DNA of 64,000 bases from an uncultured Clostridia bacterium (GTDB lineage Bacteria; Bacillota; Clostridia; Christensenellales; UBA1242), in NCBI GenBank assembly GCA_934749845.1, contig CAKVHQ010000005.1:31950-95949 (forward strand), in the 5' to 3' direction. Below, in pieces: positions 57,014-64,000 of the stretch. Within the stretch, counting starts at the first letter, position 1. Every line of letters starts with the position of its first letter. The notes under the pieces were generated by a model, which saw only the letters and a list, made by a program, of their open reading frames with translations, was not told the origin of the DNA and searched no databases. The position numbers and the translations under genes are program-made.

Positions 57014-57034
57014 TGATGAGTGTAGGGGGATGAG

Positions 57035-57808
57035 ATGACAAAAATAGAACTCGCAACCATTTTATATTCCAAGAAAAATTTAGATTTAGGGTACAAATTG
57101 CATAGGGCTTGTTTAAAGATGTGCATGAATATGGTAACTTGTTTAAACTTCGTGGAATTAACAATCAAGACCATTCAAATGAAGCCTCAAATAATTTTCT
57201 TTGATTTAACTACTATAGATTTCAATAGTAGCCAATTAAGAATGTTGCTTGAGAACCGTGAATACACAAATATAAAACTTGTGTTTATAGGTAGAGATGA
57301 GCATAGAAAAATGCTCGAAAATTTAGAACTTTATCAAATTGATTTTGTTCATGAAAATGAGATAGAATCATATTTAATAAATTCTACGGAAATTCTAGAA
57401 TTAAACGCTATAAATTGTAAGAGAGAAGAAAGTGAAAACTTGGAACTTGCAACCACTATAGCAAAAATGTTGTTTTCGCTAGGATTTTCTCCAAAACATA
57501 CTGGATATTGTTACCTTAAAGATATTATTAAACAAGTAATTTCAAATGGGGGCGTAGTGGCATCTTTGGTTAGCGACCATTATCCTTTTATCGCTGTTAA
57601 ATACAAAACAACACCTTGCAATATCGAACGCAATATAAGAAACGCAATTTCTTTGGCGTATAAAGGCAAGTCGCACTTGGTTTGGGCGGAAACATTTAGT
57701 GATTGTGTGTTTTTGCAAGCAAACAAAAGTCCAACAAACAGAGAATTTATATGTATGTGTGTTGATAAATTATTAGTTAAAGTTAAAAAAGCACAAATGG
57801 GCTGTTAA
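57035..57808 (+). CDS. spo0A: Spo0A-like regulator with degenerate receiver domain
   Basis: 257 aa. The C-terminal half (about 137-250) is a clear Spo0A effector domain: LGFSPKHTGYCYLKDIIKQVI, AVKYKTTPCNIERNIRNAIS and SPTNREFICMCVDKLLVK. The N-terminal 125 residues fit a receiver fold, and an Asp stands at the phosphorylation position (IIFFDLTT, D57). However, the acidic pair that binds metal at the end of strand 1 is LYS (ATILYSKK), the Thr/Ser switch residue region reads FIGRD, and the conserved Lys region (usually LKPF) reads VHENE. Phosphorylation by a relay is therefore doubtful. Position after spoIVB is canonical. Confidence 0.88.
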   Translation: MTKIELATILYSKKNLDLGYKLHRACLKMCMNMVTCLNFVELTIKTIQMKPQIIFFDLTTIDFNSSQLRMLLENREYTNIKLVFIGRDEHRKMLENLELYQIDFVHENEIESYLINSTEILELNAINCKREESENLELATTIAKMLFSLGFSPKHTGYCYLKDIIKQVISNGGVVASLVSDHYPFIAVKYKTTPCNIERNIRNAISLAYKGKSHLVWAETFSDCVFLQANKSPTNREFICMCVDKLLVKVKKAQMGC

Positions 57809-57811
57809 TAT

Positions 57812-57844
57812 AAAAAAAGATAATTTTGTAATTATCTTTTTTTT
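57812..57844 (+). terminator. Terminator after spo0A
   Basis: AAAGATAATT/AATTATCTTT stem, loop TTGT, then T-run. Confidence 0.85.
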
Positions 57845-57863
57845 ATTCTAATAAATTTATTAT

Positions 57864-58481
57864 ATGAGAAAAAATTGTTTAGCAAGAAAGTCTATAATGG
57901 CAAAGTCCTTTATTCAAGACACCTTTTGCAATCATAAAAAGTTGATATCGTTCATATTCATTGCTGTTATTTTTGGTATTGTAATTGGAATATCCACGGT
58001 TTGCAAAAATTCAAGTGGACTAACTTTATATAACTGTTTAGATAAGTCGCTAGTGGGCTGTCTGTGCAAAAAGGGAAGCCTTTTGGGATTGTTCTTTACA
58101 AAATTATTCGAGTTTGCACTCATATGTGTTTTAATGTTTTTATGTTGTTATGTTAAATTTTTGTTTCCGCTTTTAACTTTACTTTTTTCCTTCGTAACAT
58201 TCAAACTTTTGTTTGATATTACAATTATATGCGTGGTTGTTGGAACTCATGGCTTTTTGTTTTGCTTAATAGTACTTATTCCGTATGCACTCTTTATGGG
58301 CTTTTTGCTAATTTTTTACTGTTGCAGAGTCTGTGATATTATCAGTTGCAGTCGAGATAGAGATGCTTTTTCAAATTGTGTTCAATTATTTTTGATAATG
58401 CTTGGATTTTATGTGGTGTTAAAATTTATACAACTTTTATTGTTTTCATTTTTTTCTCCAATTTTCATAATAATTGTTTAG
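57864..58481 (+). CDS. Polytopic membrane protein in the spoIIM position
   Basis: 205 aa with about five hydrophobic helices (about 29-48, 72-96, 98-118, 122-155, 174-203) and many cysteines. Bacillus has spoIIM-xerD-deoB-punA-dacF; here this gene is followed by deoB-punA-dacF, so it occupies the spoIIM slot. Length (SpoIIM about 214 aa) and five-helix layout agree (VIFGIVIGIST near the start fits), but sequence identity is not obvious by eye. SpoIIM is part of the engulfment peptidoglycan-hydrolase complex. No ribosome site before this ATG; a second ATG at 57897 is possible. Confidence 0.65.
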   Translation: MRKNCLARKSIMAKSFIQDTFCNHKKLISFIFIAVIFGIVIGISTVCKNSSGLTLYNCLDKSLVGCLCKKGSLLGLFFTKLFEFALICVLMFLCCYVKFLFPLLTLLFSFVTFKLLFDITIICVVVGTHGFLFCLIVLIPYALFMGFLLIFYCCRVCDIISCSRDRDAFSNCVQLFLIMLGFYVVLKFIQLLLFSFFSPIFIIIV

Positions 58482-58500
58482 TTTAAATTTAAATTTGGTC

Positions 58501-58506
58501 TATAAT
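58501..58506 (+). promoter_or_regulatory. -10 box placing +1 on the deoB start codon
   Basis: TATAAT, exactly 7 nt before the deoB ATG, with no convincing -35 at 17 nt and no ribosome site between. Leaderless mRNA predicted. Confidence 0.6.
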
Positions 58507-58512
58507 AAAAAT

Positions 58513-59685
58513 ATGGAAAAAAGAATATTTTTATTAGTAATTGATGGATTTGGTGTTGGGGCAAGCCCTGATGCGTATAAGTATGGGGATGAGGGAAGCA
58601 ATACCTTTTTAAATTTATATAACAAAAGGCATTTAGACCTTCCTAATCTAACAAAACTTGGATTAAAAGATATTGATGGTATCGAACTAAAACACTCGCA
58701 TAAAGTGGAAGGTGTTTTTGCACGTATGCAAGAAAAATCGGCGGGAAAAGATACTACGACAGGTCATTTTGAAATGATGGGTATAATATCTAAAATTGCT
58801 ATGCCAACTTATCCTCATGGCTTTCCAAAAGAAGTTATAGAGCAGTTGGAAAAAGCGTGGGGTGTTAAAATTTTAGGAAACTGCGTGGCAAGTGGCACGG
58901 AGATTGTAAAGCAATTAGGTCAGGAGCATTTGGACACAAAAATGCCTATTGTTTACACTTCGGCGGATAGTGTGTTGCAAGTTGCCACACATACTGATAT
59001 ATATCCACTTGAAAACCTATATGAAATGTGCCAAAAGGCAAGAGAAATAATGCACGGCGAACATGCTGTTGGCAGAGTTATTGCAAGACCATTTAAGACA
59101 GTTGATGGACATTTTGAAAGAATAAACACAGCAAGACGAGATTATGCTTTATCTCCAGCCAGACCAAACACTATGAGCAAACTTGTTGAAAATGGCTTTG
59201 ATGTTATTGGTGTTGGAAAAATTGGCGATATTTTCAATCATGAAAGTTTAACCAAAGCATATGAAAATCACACAAATATGGAGTCGATTGAAGTTACTAA
59301 AACCTTGTCGAAAGCACATTTTAATGGACTTTGCTTTGTAAATTTAGTTGATACGGATATGCTTTATGGTCACAGAAACGATATTGAAGGTTATGCACAG
59401 TCCTTGGAAGCAACAGACAAGGCGCTTGACGAAATTTTACCTAACTTGAATGAACACGACTACTTAATTATTACGGGCGACCATGGAAATGACCCAACAA
59501 CCCCATCAACAGACCATTCAAGAGAATATACACCACTATTAATGTATTCAAAGAGTTTTAAAAAACCATTAAACTTGGGCACGCTTGACGGGTTCGATTC
59601 TATCGGTAAGTTTATTGAAAAAGTTTTGGGTTTGAATACTGATTCCAAGGTGTTTGATGAAATATCTGCAAAGGAGAAAATTTAA
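58513..59685 (+). CDS. deoB: Phosphopentomutase
   Basis: A 390-aa alkaline-phosphatase-superfamily enzyme converting (deoxy)ribose 1- and 5-phosphates. Metal and catalytic motifs: LLVIDGFGVGASPDA-like LVIDGFGVGASPDAYKYGDEGSNT, GKDTTTGHFEMMG (phosphothreonine), NLVDTDMLYGHRND and ITGDHGNDPTTPSTDHSREYTPLL. The start at 58513 gives the normal N-terminus; an in-frame ATG at 58474 lies upstream of the -10 box. It works with PunA in nucleoside salvage and overlaps the punA ATG by 1 base. Confidence 0.96.
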   Translation: MEKRIFLLVIDGFGVGASPDAYKYGDEGSNTFLNLYNKRHLDLPNLTKLGLKDIDGIELKHSHKVEGVFARMQEKSAGKDTTTGHFEMMGIISKIAMPTYPHGFPKEVIEQLEKAWGVKILGNCVASGTEIVKQLGQEHLDTKMPIVYTSADSVLQVATHTDIYPLENLYEMCQKAREIMHGEHAVGRVIARPFKTVDGHFERINTARRDYALSPARPNTMSKLVENGFDVIGVGKIGDIFNHESLTKAYENHTNMESIEVTKTLSKAHFNGLCFVNLVDTDMLYGHRNDIEGYAQSLEATDKALDEILPNLNEHDYLIITGDHGNDPTTPSTDHSREYTPLLMYSKSFKKPLNLGTLDGFDSIGKFIEKVLGLNTDSKVFDEISAKEKI

Positions 59686-60509
59686 TGGAAGTAAACCAAG
59701 TTTTAGTTGAGAAATTGGCTAATCAAATAAAGCAAAAAACTAATAAAATGCCCGAAGTAGCGATGATTTTGGGCTCTGGGCTGTCTGGACTTGTTGACGC
59801 GATGAAAGATTGCACTGTAATTCCGTATGAAGAGTTGGAAGGAATGCTTATTCCGCATGTTCAAGGGCATAAGAACCAATTTGTAATTGGTGAATTAGGC
59901 GGAAAAAATGTTATAGCAATGCAGGGAAGATTTCATGCTTATGATGGATTTAGTGCAAAAGAATGTGCGTTGCCTATATATTTATTTAAAGTTCTTGGAG
60001 TTAAAACTGTTATTATTACCAATTCATCTGGAGCAGTTAACGAAAACTATGATGTTGGCGATTTAATGCTTATTAAAGGTCACATCAATCTAACCGGAAT
60101 GAATCCGCTTATTGGCGGGGCAATTATTGACAGCGGTGTGGAGTTTGTAGACCTAAAGGAAGTGTATGATAATAGTTATAGAAATATAATGAAAGAACTT
60201 GCGAAAAAGCATGATATTGTTTTGCAAGAAGGTGTGTTTTTGCAAGACCTTGGACCAAGTTATGAAACTCCAGCAGAAGTGAAATTTTTTAGAACAATAG
60301 GTGCAGATGCTGTTTCAATGAGTACAGTTTTGGAAGTTATTGCTTGTGCACAATGCAATTTGAAAGTTTTAGGTATAAGTTGCATAGCCAATAAGGCGGT
60401 AAATGATGAAAACAATGATGTTTTAACTCATGAAGAAGTGCTTGAAAGTGGAAGAATGGCAGTTAATAAACTTTCAATTTTGCTAACTGACTTTGTAAAA
60501 CAATTATAA
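59685..60509 (+). CDS. punA: Purine nucleoside phosphorylase
   Basis: A 274-aa trimeric (inosine/guanosine-type) PNP. Motifs: MILGSGLSGLVD, PHVQGHKNQFVIGEL, MQGRFHAYDGFSA, TNSSGAVNENYDVGDLMLIKGHINLTG, and the active-site loop ETPAEVKFFRTIGADAVSMSTVLEVI. The Asn that sets 6-oxopurine preference is in SCIANKA. Ribosome site AAGGAG. Coupled to deoB. Confidence 0.95.
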   Translation: MEVNQVLVEKLANQIKQKTNKMPEVAMILGSGLSGLVDAMKDCTVIPYEELEGMLIPHVQGHKNQFVIGELGGKNVIAMQGRFHAYDGFSAKECALPIYLFKVLGVKTVIITNSSGAVNENYDVGDLMLIKGHINLTGMNPLIGGAIIDSGVEFVDLKEVYDNSYRNIMKELAKKHDIVLQEGVFLQDLGPSYETPAEVKFFRTIGADAVSMSTVLEVIACAQCNLKVLGISCIANKAVNDENNDVLTHEEVLESGRMAVNKLSILLTDFVKQL

Positions 60510-60532
60510 TTATGAATTTTTATAATAAAGAA

Positions 60533-60563
60533 AGGTGATAACTAGTTTAAGTTATCATTTTTT
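60533..60563 (+). terminator. Terminator after punA
   Basis: TGATAACT/AGTTATCA stem, loop AGTTTA, then six T. Confidence 0.85.
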
Positions 60564-60567
60564 AATC

Positions 60568-60605
60568 GCATAGTACTACGCAAACTACTATGCATAGTAC
60601 TATGC
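60568..60605. repeat. GCATAGTACTATGC palindromes before dacF
   Basis: GCATAGTACTACGC (60568-60581, one mismatch) and GCATAGTACTATGC (60592-60605, perfect 14-bp palindrome), separated by AAACTACTAT. Same unit as in the spoIIIAB-spoIIIAC gap at 44723-44765. Not a terminator. Confidence 0.75.
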
Positions 60606-60690
60606 AAAGCATAAAACCAACAAATTTTGGTATTTTTTACATAACTTTTGCATTCTTACAAATAATAAAAATATCAAAGAGAGGGGTTTT

Positions 60691-61887
60691 ATGAAAAAAA
60701 GAAGTTTTTTGAGTTATATGATACTTTCAATACTAATTATTTCAGCACTTATGCTTGAAGTGATTGGTTTAGTACCAAAACCGCAAGAAAATGTAGTATT
60801 TGCAAATACTAATGCGTTAGATTTGCCAGTAAAATCGTACTATTTAATGGATTATGGCACTGAAAACAAACTTGTTGGCAAGGATGAAGAAAAGCGTCTT
60901 GAAGTTGCAAGTATGGTTAAACTTATGACAACGCTATTAACTTTGGAAAAATTGGAACGAAACGAGTGGACTTTGGACACAAAACTTATGACAAGTGAAT
61001 ATGCTGCCAGCATGGAAGGTTCTCAAGCGTTTTTGGACGCAGGCTGTGAATATACAGTTGACGAACTATTAAAAAGTATAATTATGGCATCGGCTAATGA
61101 CTCATGTGTGGTTATTGCGGAAAATATGAGTGGCAGTGAACAAAACTTTGTTAACTTGATGAACGAAAAAGCCGAGCAACTTGGCATGACAAACACATTA
61201 TATGCCAATTCTACGGGTCTTCCAGCAACAACTCAATACTCATGTGCAAAAGATATTGCTCACATTTTGGCAGAAGTAAGCAAGCATGAAATTTATCATA
61301 AATATTCAATAATTTGGATGGATAAGTTGGTTCATAAAAGTGGACGAGAAACCGAACTTGTTAACACTAACCGATTGATAAGATACTATCCGGGTTGCGA
61401 TTGCGGAAAAACAGGCTTTACAGATGAAGCAGGGTACTGTTTAAGTGCTAGTGCATCAAAAAACGGAATGCGACTTATATCCGTTATTATTGGTGCTAAA
61501 TCAAGTGCAGATAGATTTGAAACATCAACAACCTTGCTTAACTATGGATTTTCTAACTATGAGAGTCGAAAAGTTGTTGATTGCACAAAGAGTTTTGATG
61601 AAAAATTTAACGCTAAAGGCATTAAAAGCGAAATAGAAGTTCAAAGTGAAAAAGACATGTATGTCCTAACAAAAAGAGGCGAAAAAACTTCTAATGTTGA
61701 ATGTCATCTTGAATTTACATTTGCAGGCAAAAAGTCACTTAAACAAGGCGATGTTGTTGGAAAAGTTTATTTGGTTGAAAATGGTGTGGTTATTGATGAA
61801 TGCTCGCTTTTAAGCGCAAACGACTACAAAAAATTCAACTATAAAGATGCACTTTCTCAAGCAATAGAAAAATTTAGGATTATATAG
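60691..61887 (+). CDS. dacF: D-alanyl-D-alanine carboxypeptidase (DacF-type PBP)
   Basis: A 398-aa low-molecular-weight penicillin-binding protein. Signal peptide at 1-32, SxxK in VASMVKLM (about 72-77), SxN in MASANDSC (about 131-135), KTG in DCGKTGFTDEAG (about 238), and a C-terminal PBP5-like beta domain from about 300. The punA-dacF order identifies the sporulation DacF by synteny. Ribosome site GAGAGGGG. The terminator-and-palindrome-filled gap upstream may hold a forespore promoter I could not place. Confidence 0.92.
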   Translation: MKKRSFLSYMILSILIISALMLEVIGLVPKPQENVVFANTNALDLPVKSYYLMDYGTENKLVGKDEEKRLEVASMVKLMTTLLTLEKLERNEWTLDTKLMTSEYAASMEGSQAFLDAGCEYTVDELLKSIIMASANDSCVVIAENMSGSEQNFVNLMNEKAEQLGMTNTLYANSTGLPATTQYSCAKDIAHILAEVSKHEIYHKYSIIWMDKLVHKSGRETELVNTNRLIRYYPGCDCGKTGFTDEAGYCLSASASKNGMRLISVIIGAKSSADRFETSTTLLNYGFSNYESRKVVDCTKSFDEKFNAKGIKSEIEVQSEKDMYVLTKRGEKTSNVECHLEFTFAGKKSLKQGDVVGKVYLVENGVVIDECSLLSANDYKKFNYKDALSQAIEKFRII

Positions 61888-61897
61888 GAAACTTTGA

Positions 61898-61929
61898 AAA
61901 AAGAGGAAAGTATTTACTTTCCTTTTTTT
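61898..61929 (+). terminator. Terminator after dacF
   Basis: AGGAAAG/CTTTCCT stem with loop TATTTA, then seven T. Confidence 0.88.
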
Positions 61930-61997
61930 ATATTTTGCTTGCAAAGTTCTCCTTTTTTATATATACTTGAATATATAATTTACGGAGAATACTAGTC

Positions 61998-62690
61998 GTG
62001 ATAGATATTTTTTTGAAATATAAGGGCGATACCACATCTTTGCTGATATTTAGCGGTGCTTTTATAATTGCGATTTTAATCGCAATGTGTTTTCACGAAT
62101 ATGCACACGCAAAAGTGGCATATCTTTGCGGAGATGACACAGCATATCTTGCGGGAAGAATGAAATTGAACCCTCTTGCTCATGTTAATTGGCTGGGCGC
62201 ATTATGTTTTTTGTTAGTTGGATTTGGCTGGGCAAACCCTGTTCCAATCACACCACGCAAGTTTAAGGAATATCGAAAAGGCATTTTTTTAACAGGAATA
62301 GCAGGGGTAACAGTTAACTTTATAATTTGCTTTTTTTCTTGTGGACTTTCAATTTTATTTTTGAAACTTTATGCAAACACCTTGGAACAAGTAACATTTT
62401 GGACATATGTTTTGTATTTTCTGTATGTAACATTTTCTTTAACTACAACCGTGAACCTTTCGCTTTGTTTATTTAATTTGCTTCCATTCTATCCACTGGA
62501 TGGCTTTAACGTTATGCAATCGTTAACTAAAGGAACAAACAAGTTTGTGATTTTTATGAAAAACTATGGGAACATTATTTTAATTGCCCTTTTATTAACC
62601 ACATTTTTTGAAACTGGGCTTGGTTATGCGGTTAATTTCATTTTAGAGCCAATCACTGCGTTTTGGGCAAAAGTTATAGGAGTAATATAA
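61998..62690 (+). CDS. Site-2 protease family (M50) membrane protein
   Basis: A 230-aa polytopic protein with the zinc motif HEYAH in MCFHEYAHAKVA (about 33-37) and the second motif LLPFYPLDGFNV (about 163) with the Asp ligand. There is no PDZ domain. This short M50 type (YwhC-like) regularly precedes scpA-scpB in Firmicutes. GTG start after ACGGAGA. The substrate is unknown. Confidence 0.9.
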   Translation: MIDIFLKYKGDTTSLLIFSGAFIIAILIAMCFHEYAHAKVAYLCGDDTAYLAGRMKLNPLAHVNWLGALCFLLVGFGWANPVPITPRKFKEYRKGIFLTGIAGVTVNFIICFFSCGLSILFLKLYANTLEQVTFWTYVLYFLYVTFSLTTTVNLSLCLFNLLPFYPLDGFNVMQSLTKGTNKFVIFMKNYGNIILIALLLTTFFETGLGYAVNFILEPITAFWAKVIGVI

Positions 62691-62691
62691 T

Positions 62692-63636
62692 ATGAATTTT
62701 GAAGAAATGATGAAACTTGATGGTCTTGATGCTTCTAACGCTCAAACGAGTTCAAGCGATAATCAAGTACATAGCGAGAACAAAAGGCAAGAAAAAACAG
62801 GCGAAAATAACTCTTTACAAAACAAGGAAAAAGAGAATACCGCTTTGGAAGAAAAACCACAAGAGCCACAAATGATTGTTGTTAGTGCAAACGATTTGCA
62901 AAAATTTGAAAACAGCAATGCCTACAAAATTAAACTTGAAAACTTTGAAGGCCCGCTGGACTTGCTTTTATACTTGATTAAAGATAGTAAGGTGGAAATT
63001 GAAGACATTCAACTGTCAAAAGTTACTGACCAATATCTTGAATACATGAACGATTTGGATAAAATCGACATGGAAAAAGCGGCAGAGTTTATTGATATCG
63101 CTGCCACTTTGATTGAGATTAAATCAAAACATTTATTGCCAAGCGAACAAGAAGTTCAGGTTGACGAGCAAGACGACGAAAAAATGCTTCTTATGAGACT
63201 TAAAGAGTACAAACTCTTTAAAGAAGCAAGCGAAAAACTAAAAATGCAAGAAAATGTTAACAGACTGTACAAACAACCGGATGAAAAGGTCAACGATTTT
63301 AGAATAATTTTGAAGCAAATGAATGTTGAAAACTTAATAAGCGCTTTTACAAAAATGCTTTCAAAAGCAAGTTTGGAAACTGCCATTGAGGAAACCAAGA
63401 CTATTGAAAGAGATAGATGGACAGTTGAAGAAAAAGAGTTTGAAATAAAAACACTTATTAGTCAAAAAGGGATAATGAGATTTTCCGAAATCGTTTCGGC
63501 AGACTTTACCCGTGGCGAAATTATTACCACTTTTATGGCACTGCTGGAACTTTTAAAACGCCAACAAATTATCGTAAGTCAATACGAGCAGTTTGGCGAA
63601 ATTACTATTGAAAAAGGAGAAAATATTGATGGATAA
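62692..63636 (+). CDS. scpA: Segregation and condensation protein ScpA (long N-terminal extension)
   Basis: A 314-aa kleisin subunit of the SMC condensin. The core begins at about residue 80 (YKIKLENFEGPLDLLLYLIKDSKVEIEDI) and ends with a winged-helix region (LISQKGIMRFSEIV...). ScpA proteins are usually near 250 aa; the first 75 residues here are low-complexity, rich in E, N, Q and S. TAGGAG lies before the ATG, so the extension is probably translated. It overlaps scpB by 8 nt. Confidence 0.94.
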   Translation: MNFEEMMKLDGLDASNAQTSSSDNQVHSENKRQEKTGENNSLQNKEKENTALEEKPQEPQMIVVSANDLQKFENSNAYKIKLENFEGPLDLLLYLIKDSKVEIEDIQLSKVTDQYLEYMNDLDKIDMEKAAEFIDIAATLIEIKSKHLLPSEQEVQVDEQDDEKMLLMRLKEYKLFKEASEKLKMQENVNRLYKQPDEKVNDFRIILKQMNVENLISAFTKMLSKASLETAIEETKTIERDRWTVEEKEFEIKTLISQKGIMRFSEIVSADFTRGEIITTFMALLELLKRQQIIVSQYEQFGEITIEKGENIDG

Positions 63637-64000
63637 CTTACAGCAAATTTTGGAAGGATTGCTATTTGTTTCTGGTGATGGTTTAGAGAAAGGCTACATA
63701 ATGGAAAAATTATCGGTAACAGACAAGCAACTTCAAAAAGCGATTGATAAATTAAAGGAAAAATACACGGGAGATAGTGGTATTCATCTAATTTGCTATA
63801 AGGACAAAATTCAACTTTGTTCTAACCCAAGTTATGCAGACGATATTTCTCTTGTATTAAACCCAATAAGAGAGAAAAATTTAAGCAAAAGCACTTTGGA
63901 AGTTATCGCTATTATTTGCTACAAACAACCAATCACAAGGCTTGAAATTGAGGAAATTCGAAGGGTTAACAGCGACTATGCCATTCAAACTCTATTAAAC
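63629..64000 (+). CDS. scpB: Segregation and condensation protein ScpB (3' truncated by window)
   Basis: The first 124 residues are present: MDNLQQILEGLLFVSGDGL at the start, then SKSTLEVIAIICYKQPITRLEIEEIR, the diagnostic ScpB winged-helix segment. Starts inside scpA with AAAGGAG 9 nt upstream. The frame runs open to the window edge. Confidence 0.92.
   Translation, partial: MDNLQQILEGLLFVSGDGLEKGYIMEKLSVTDKQLQKAIDKLKEKYTGDSGIHLICYKDKIQLCSNPSYADDISLVLNPIREKNLSKSTLEVIAIICYKQPITRLEIEEIRRVNSDYAIQTLLN

Noticed and set aside
1..64000. CRISPR arrays, tRNA or rRNA genes, insertion sequences, prophage genes
   Set aside because: No regularly spaced repeats, no cloverleaf or rRNA core motifs, no transposase or integrase frames were found on reading both strands.

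Overview
The window is about 64 kb of AT-rich DNA (roughly one third G+C by eye). It reads almost entirely on the + strand, with one gene on the - strand. Gene content points to an endospore-forming member of the Clostridia, probably an uncultured, streamlined low-GC lineage. The evidence is a full spoIIIAA-AH operon, spoIVB, spo0A, a spoIIM-like gene and dacF, together with Firmicutes-type clusters (ylxM-ffh-rpsP-khpA, rpsB-tsf-frr-uppS-cdsA-rseP, nusA-ylxR-infB-rbfA-nrnA-truB, nusB-xseAB). The lineage assignment is inference. No rRNA, tRNA, insertion sequence, prophage or CRISPR array was seen.

Layout. 1-1.75 kb: 3' end of relA/spoT and hemZ. 1.8-2.8 kb: two related orphan genes. 3-5.5 kb: rpsO and pnp, each with a structured leader. 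5.5-5.8 kb: the single minus-strand gene, with a consensus promoter. 6-12 kb: SRP, ribosome assembly and tRNA modification (ylxM, ffh, rpsP, khpA, rimM, trmD, rbgA, yraN, rplS). 11.9-12.7 kb: gene-free, with a 117-bp direct repeat. 12.7-22.9 kb: comM, dprA, topA, a second orphan paralogue pair, trmFO, hslVU, tcdA, trxA. 23-24.6 kb: a NifS/NifU-like pair that has lost key catalytic residues. 24.7-28.3 kb: small membrane ORF, DUF4116 protein, ruvX, DUF1292 protein, and an ABC-F ATPase behind a five-codon leader peptide. 28.4-42.5 kb: translation, membrane and cell-envelope cluster containing a shortened PolC. 42.5-48.1 kb: efp and the spoIIIA operon. 48.2-51.8 kb: asp23-like, nusB, xseAB, proS. 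51.9-53.1 kb: an OLE-type large noncoding RNA and oapA. 53.3-58.5 kb: argR, recN, spoIVB, a spo0A with a degenerate receiver, and a spoIIM-like gene. 58.5-64 kb: deoB, punA, dacF, an M50 protease, scpA and the start of scpB.

The genes mostly serve translation, RNA processing, DNA repair/recombination and sporulation. Many familiar neighbours are missing from their usual slots: pyrH, dxr, rimP, ribF, rnhB, xerC, xerD, ispA, dxs, and the polymerase half of polC. This suggests genome reduction or relocation.

Promoters are easy to read (TTGNNN-17-TATAAT/TAAAAT, often with an extended -10). At five genes the -10 lies 7-8 nt before the start codon, which predicts leaderless mRNAs. The observations most worth follow-up are the inactivated-looking NifS/NifU pair, the OLE RNA-oapA locus, the degenerate Spo0A with a cluster of TTTGTRAAA boxes at its promoter, the PolC remnant, the ABC-F leader-peptide switch, and several palindromic or duplicated intergenic elements.
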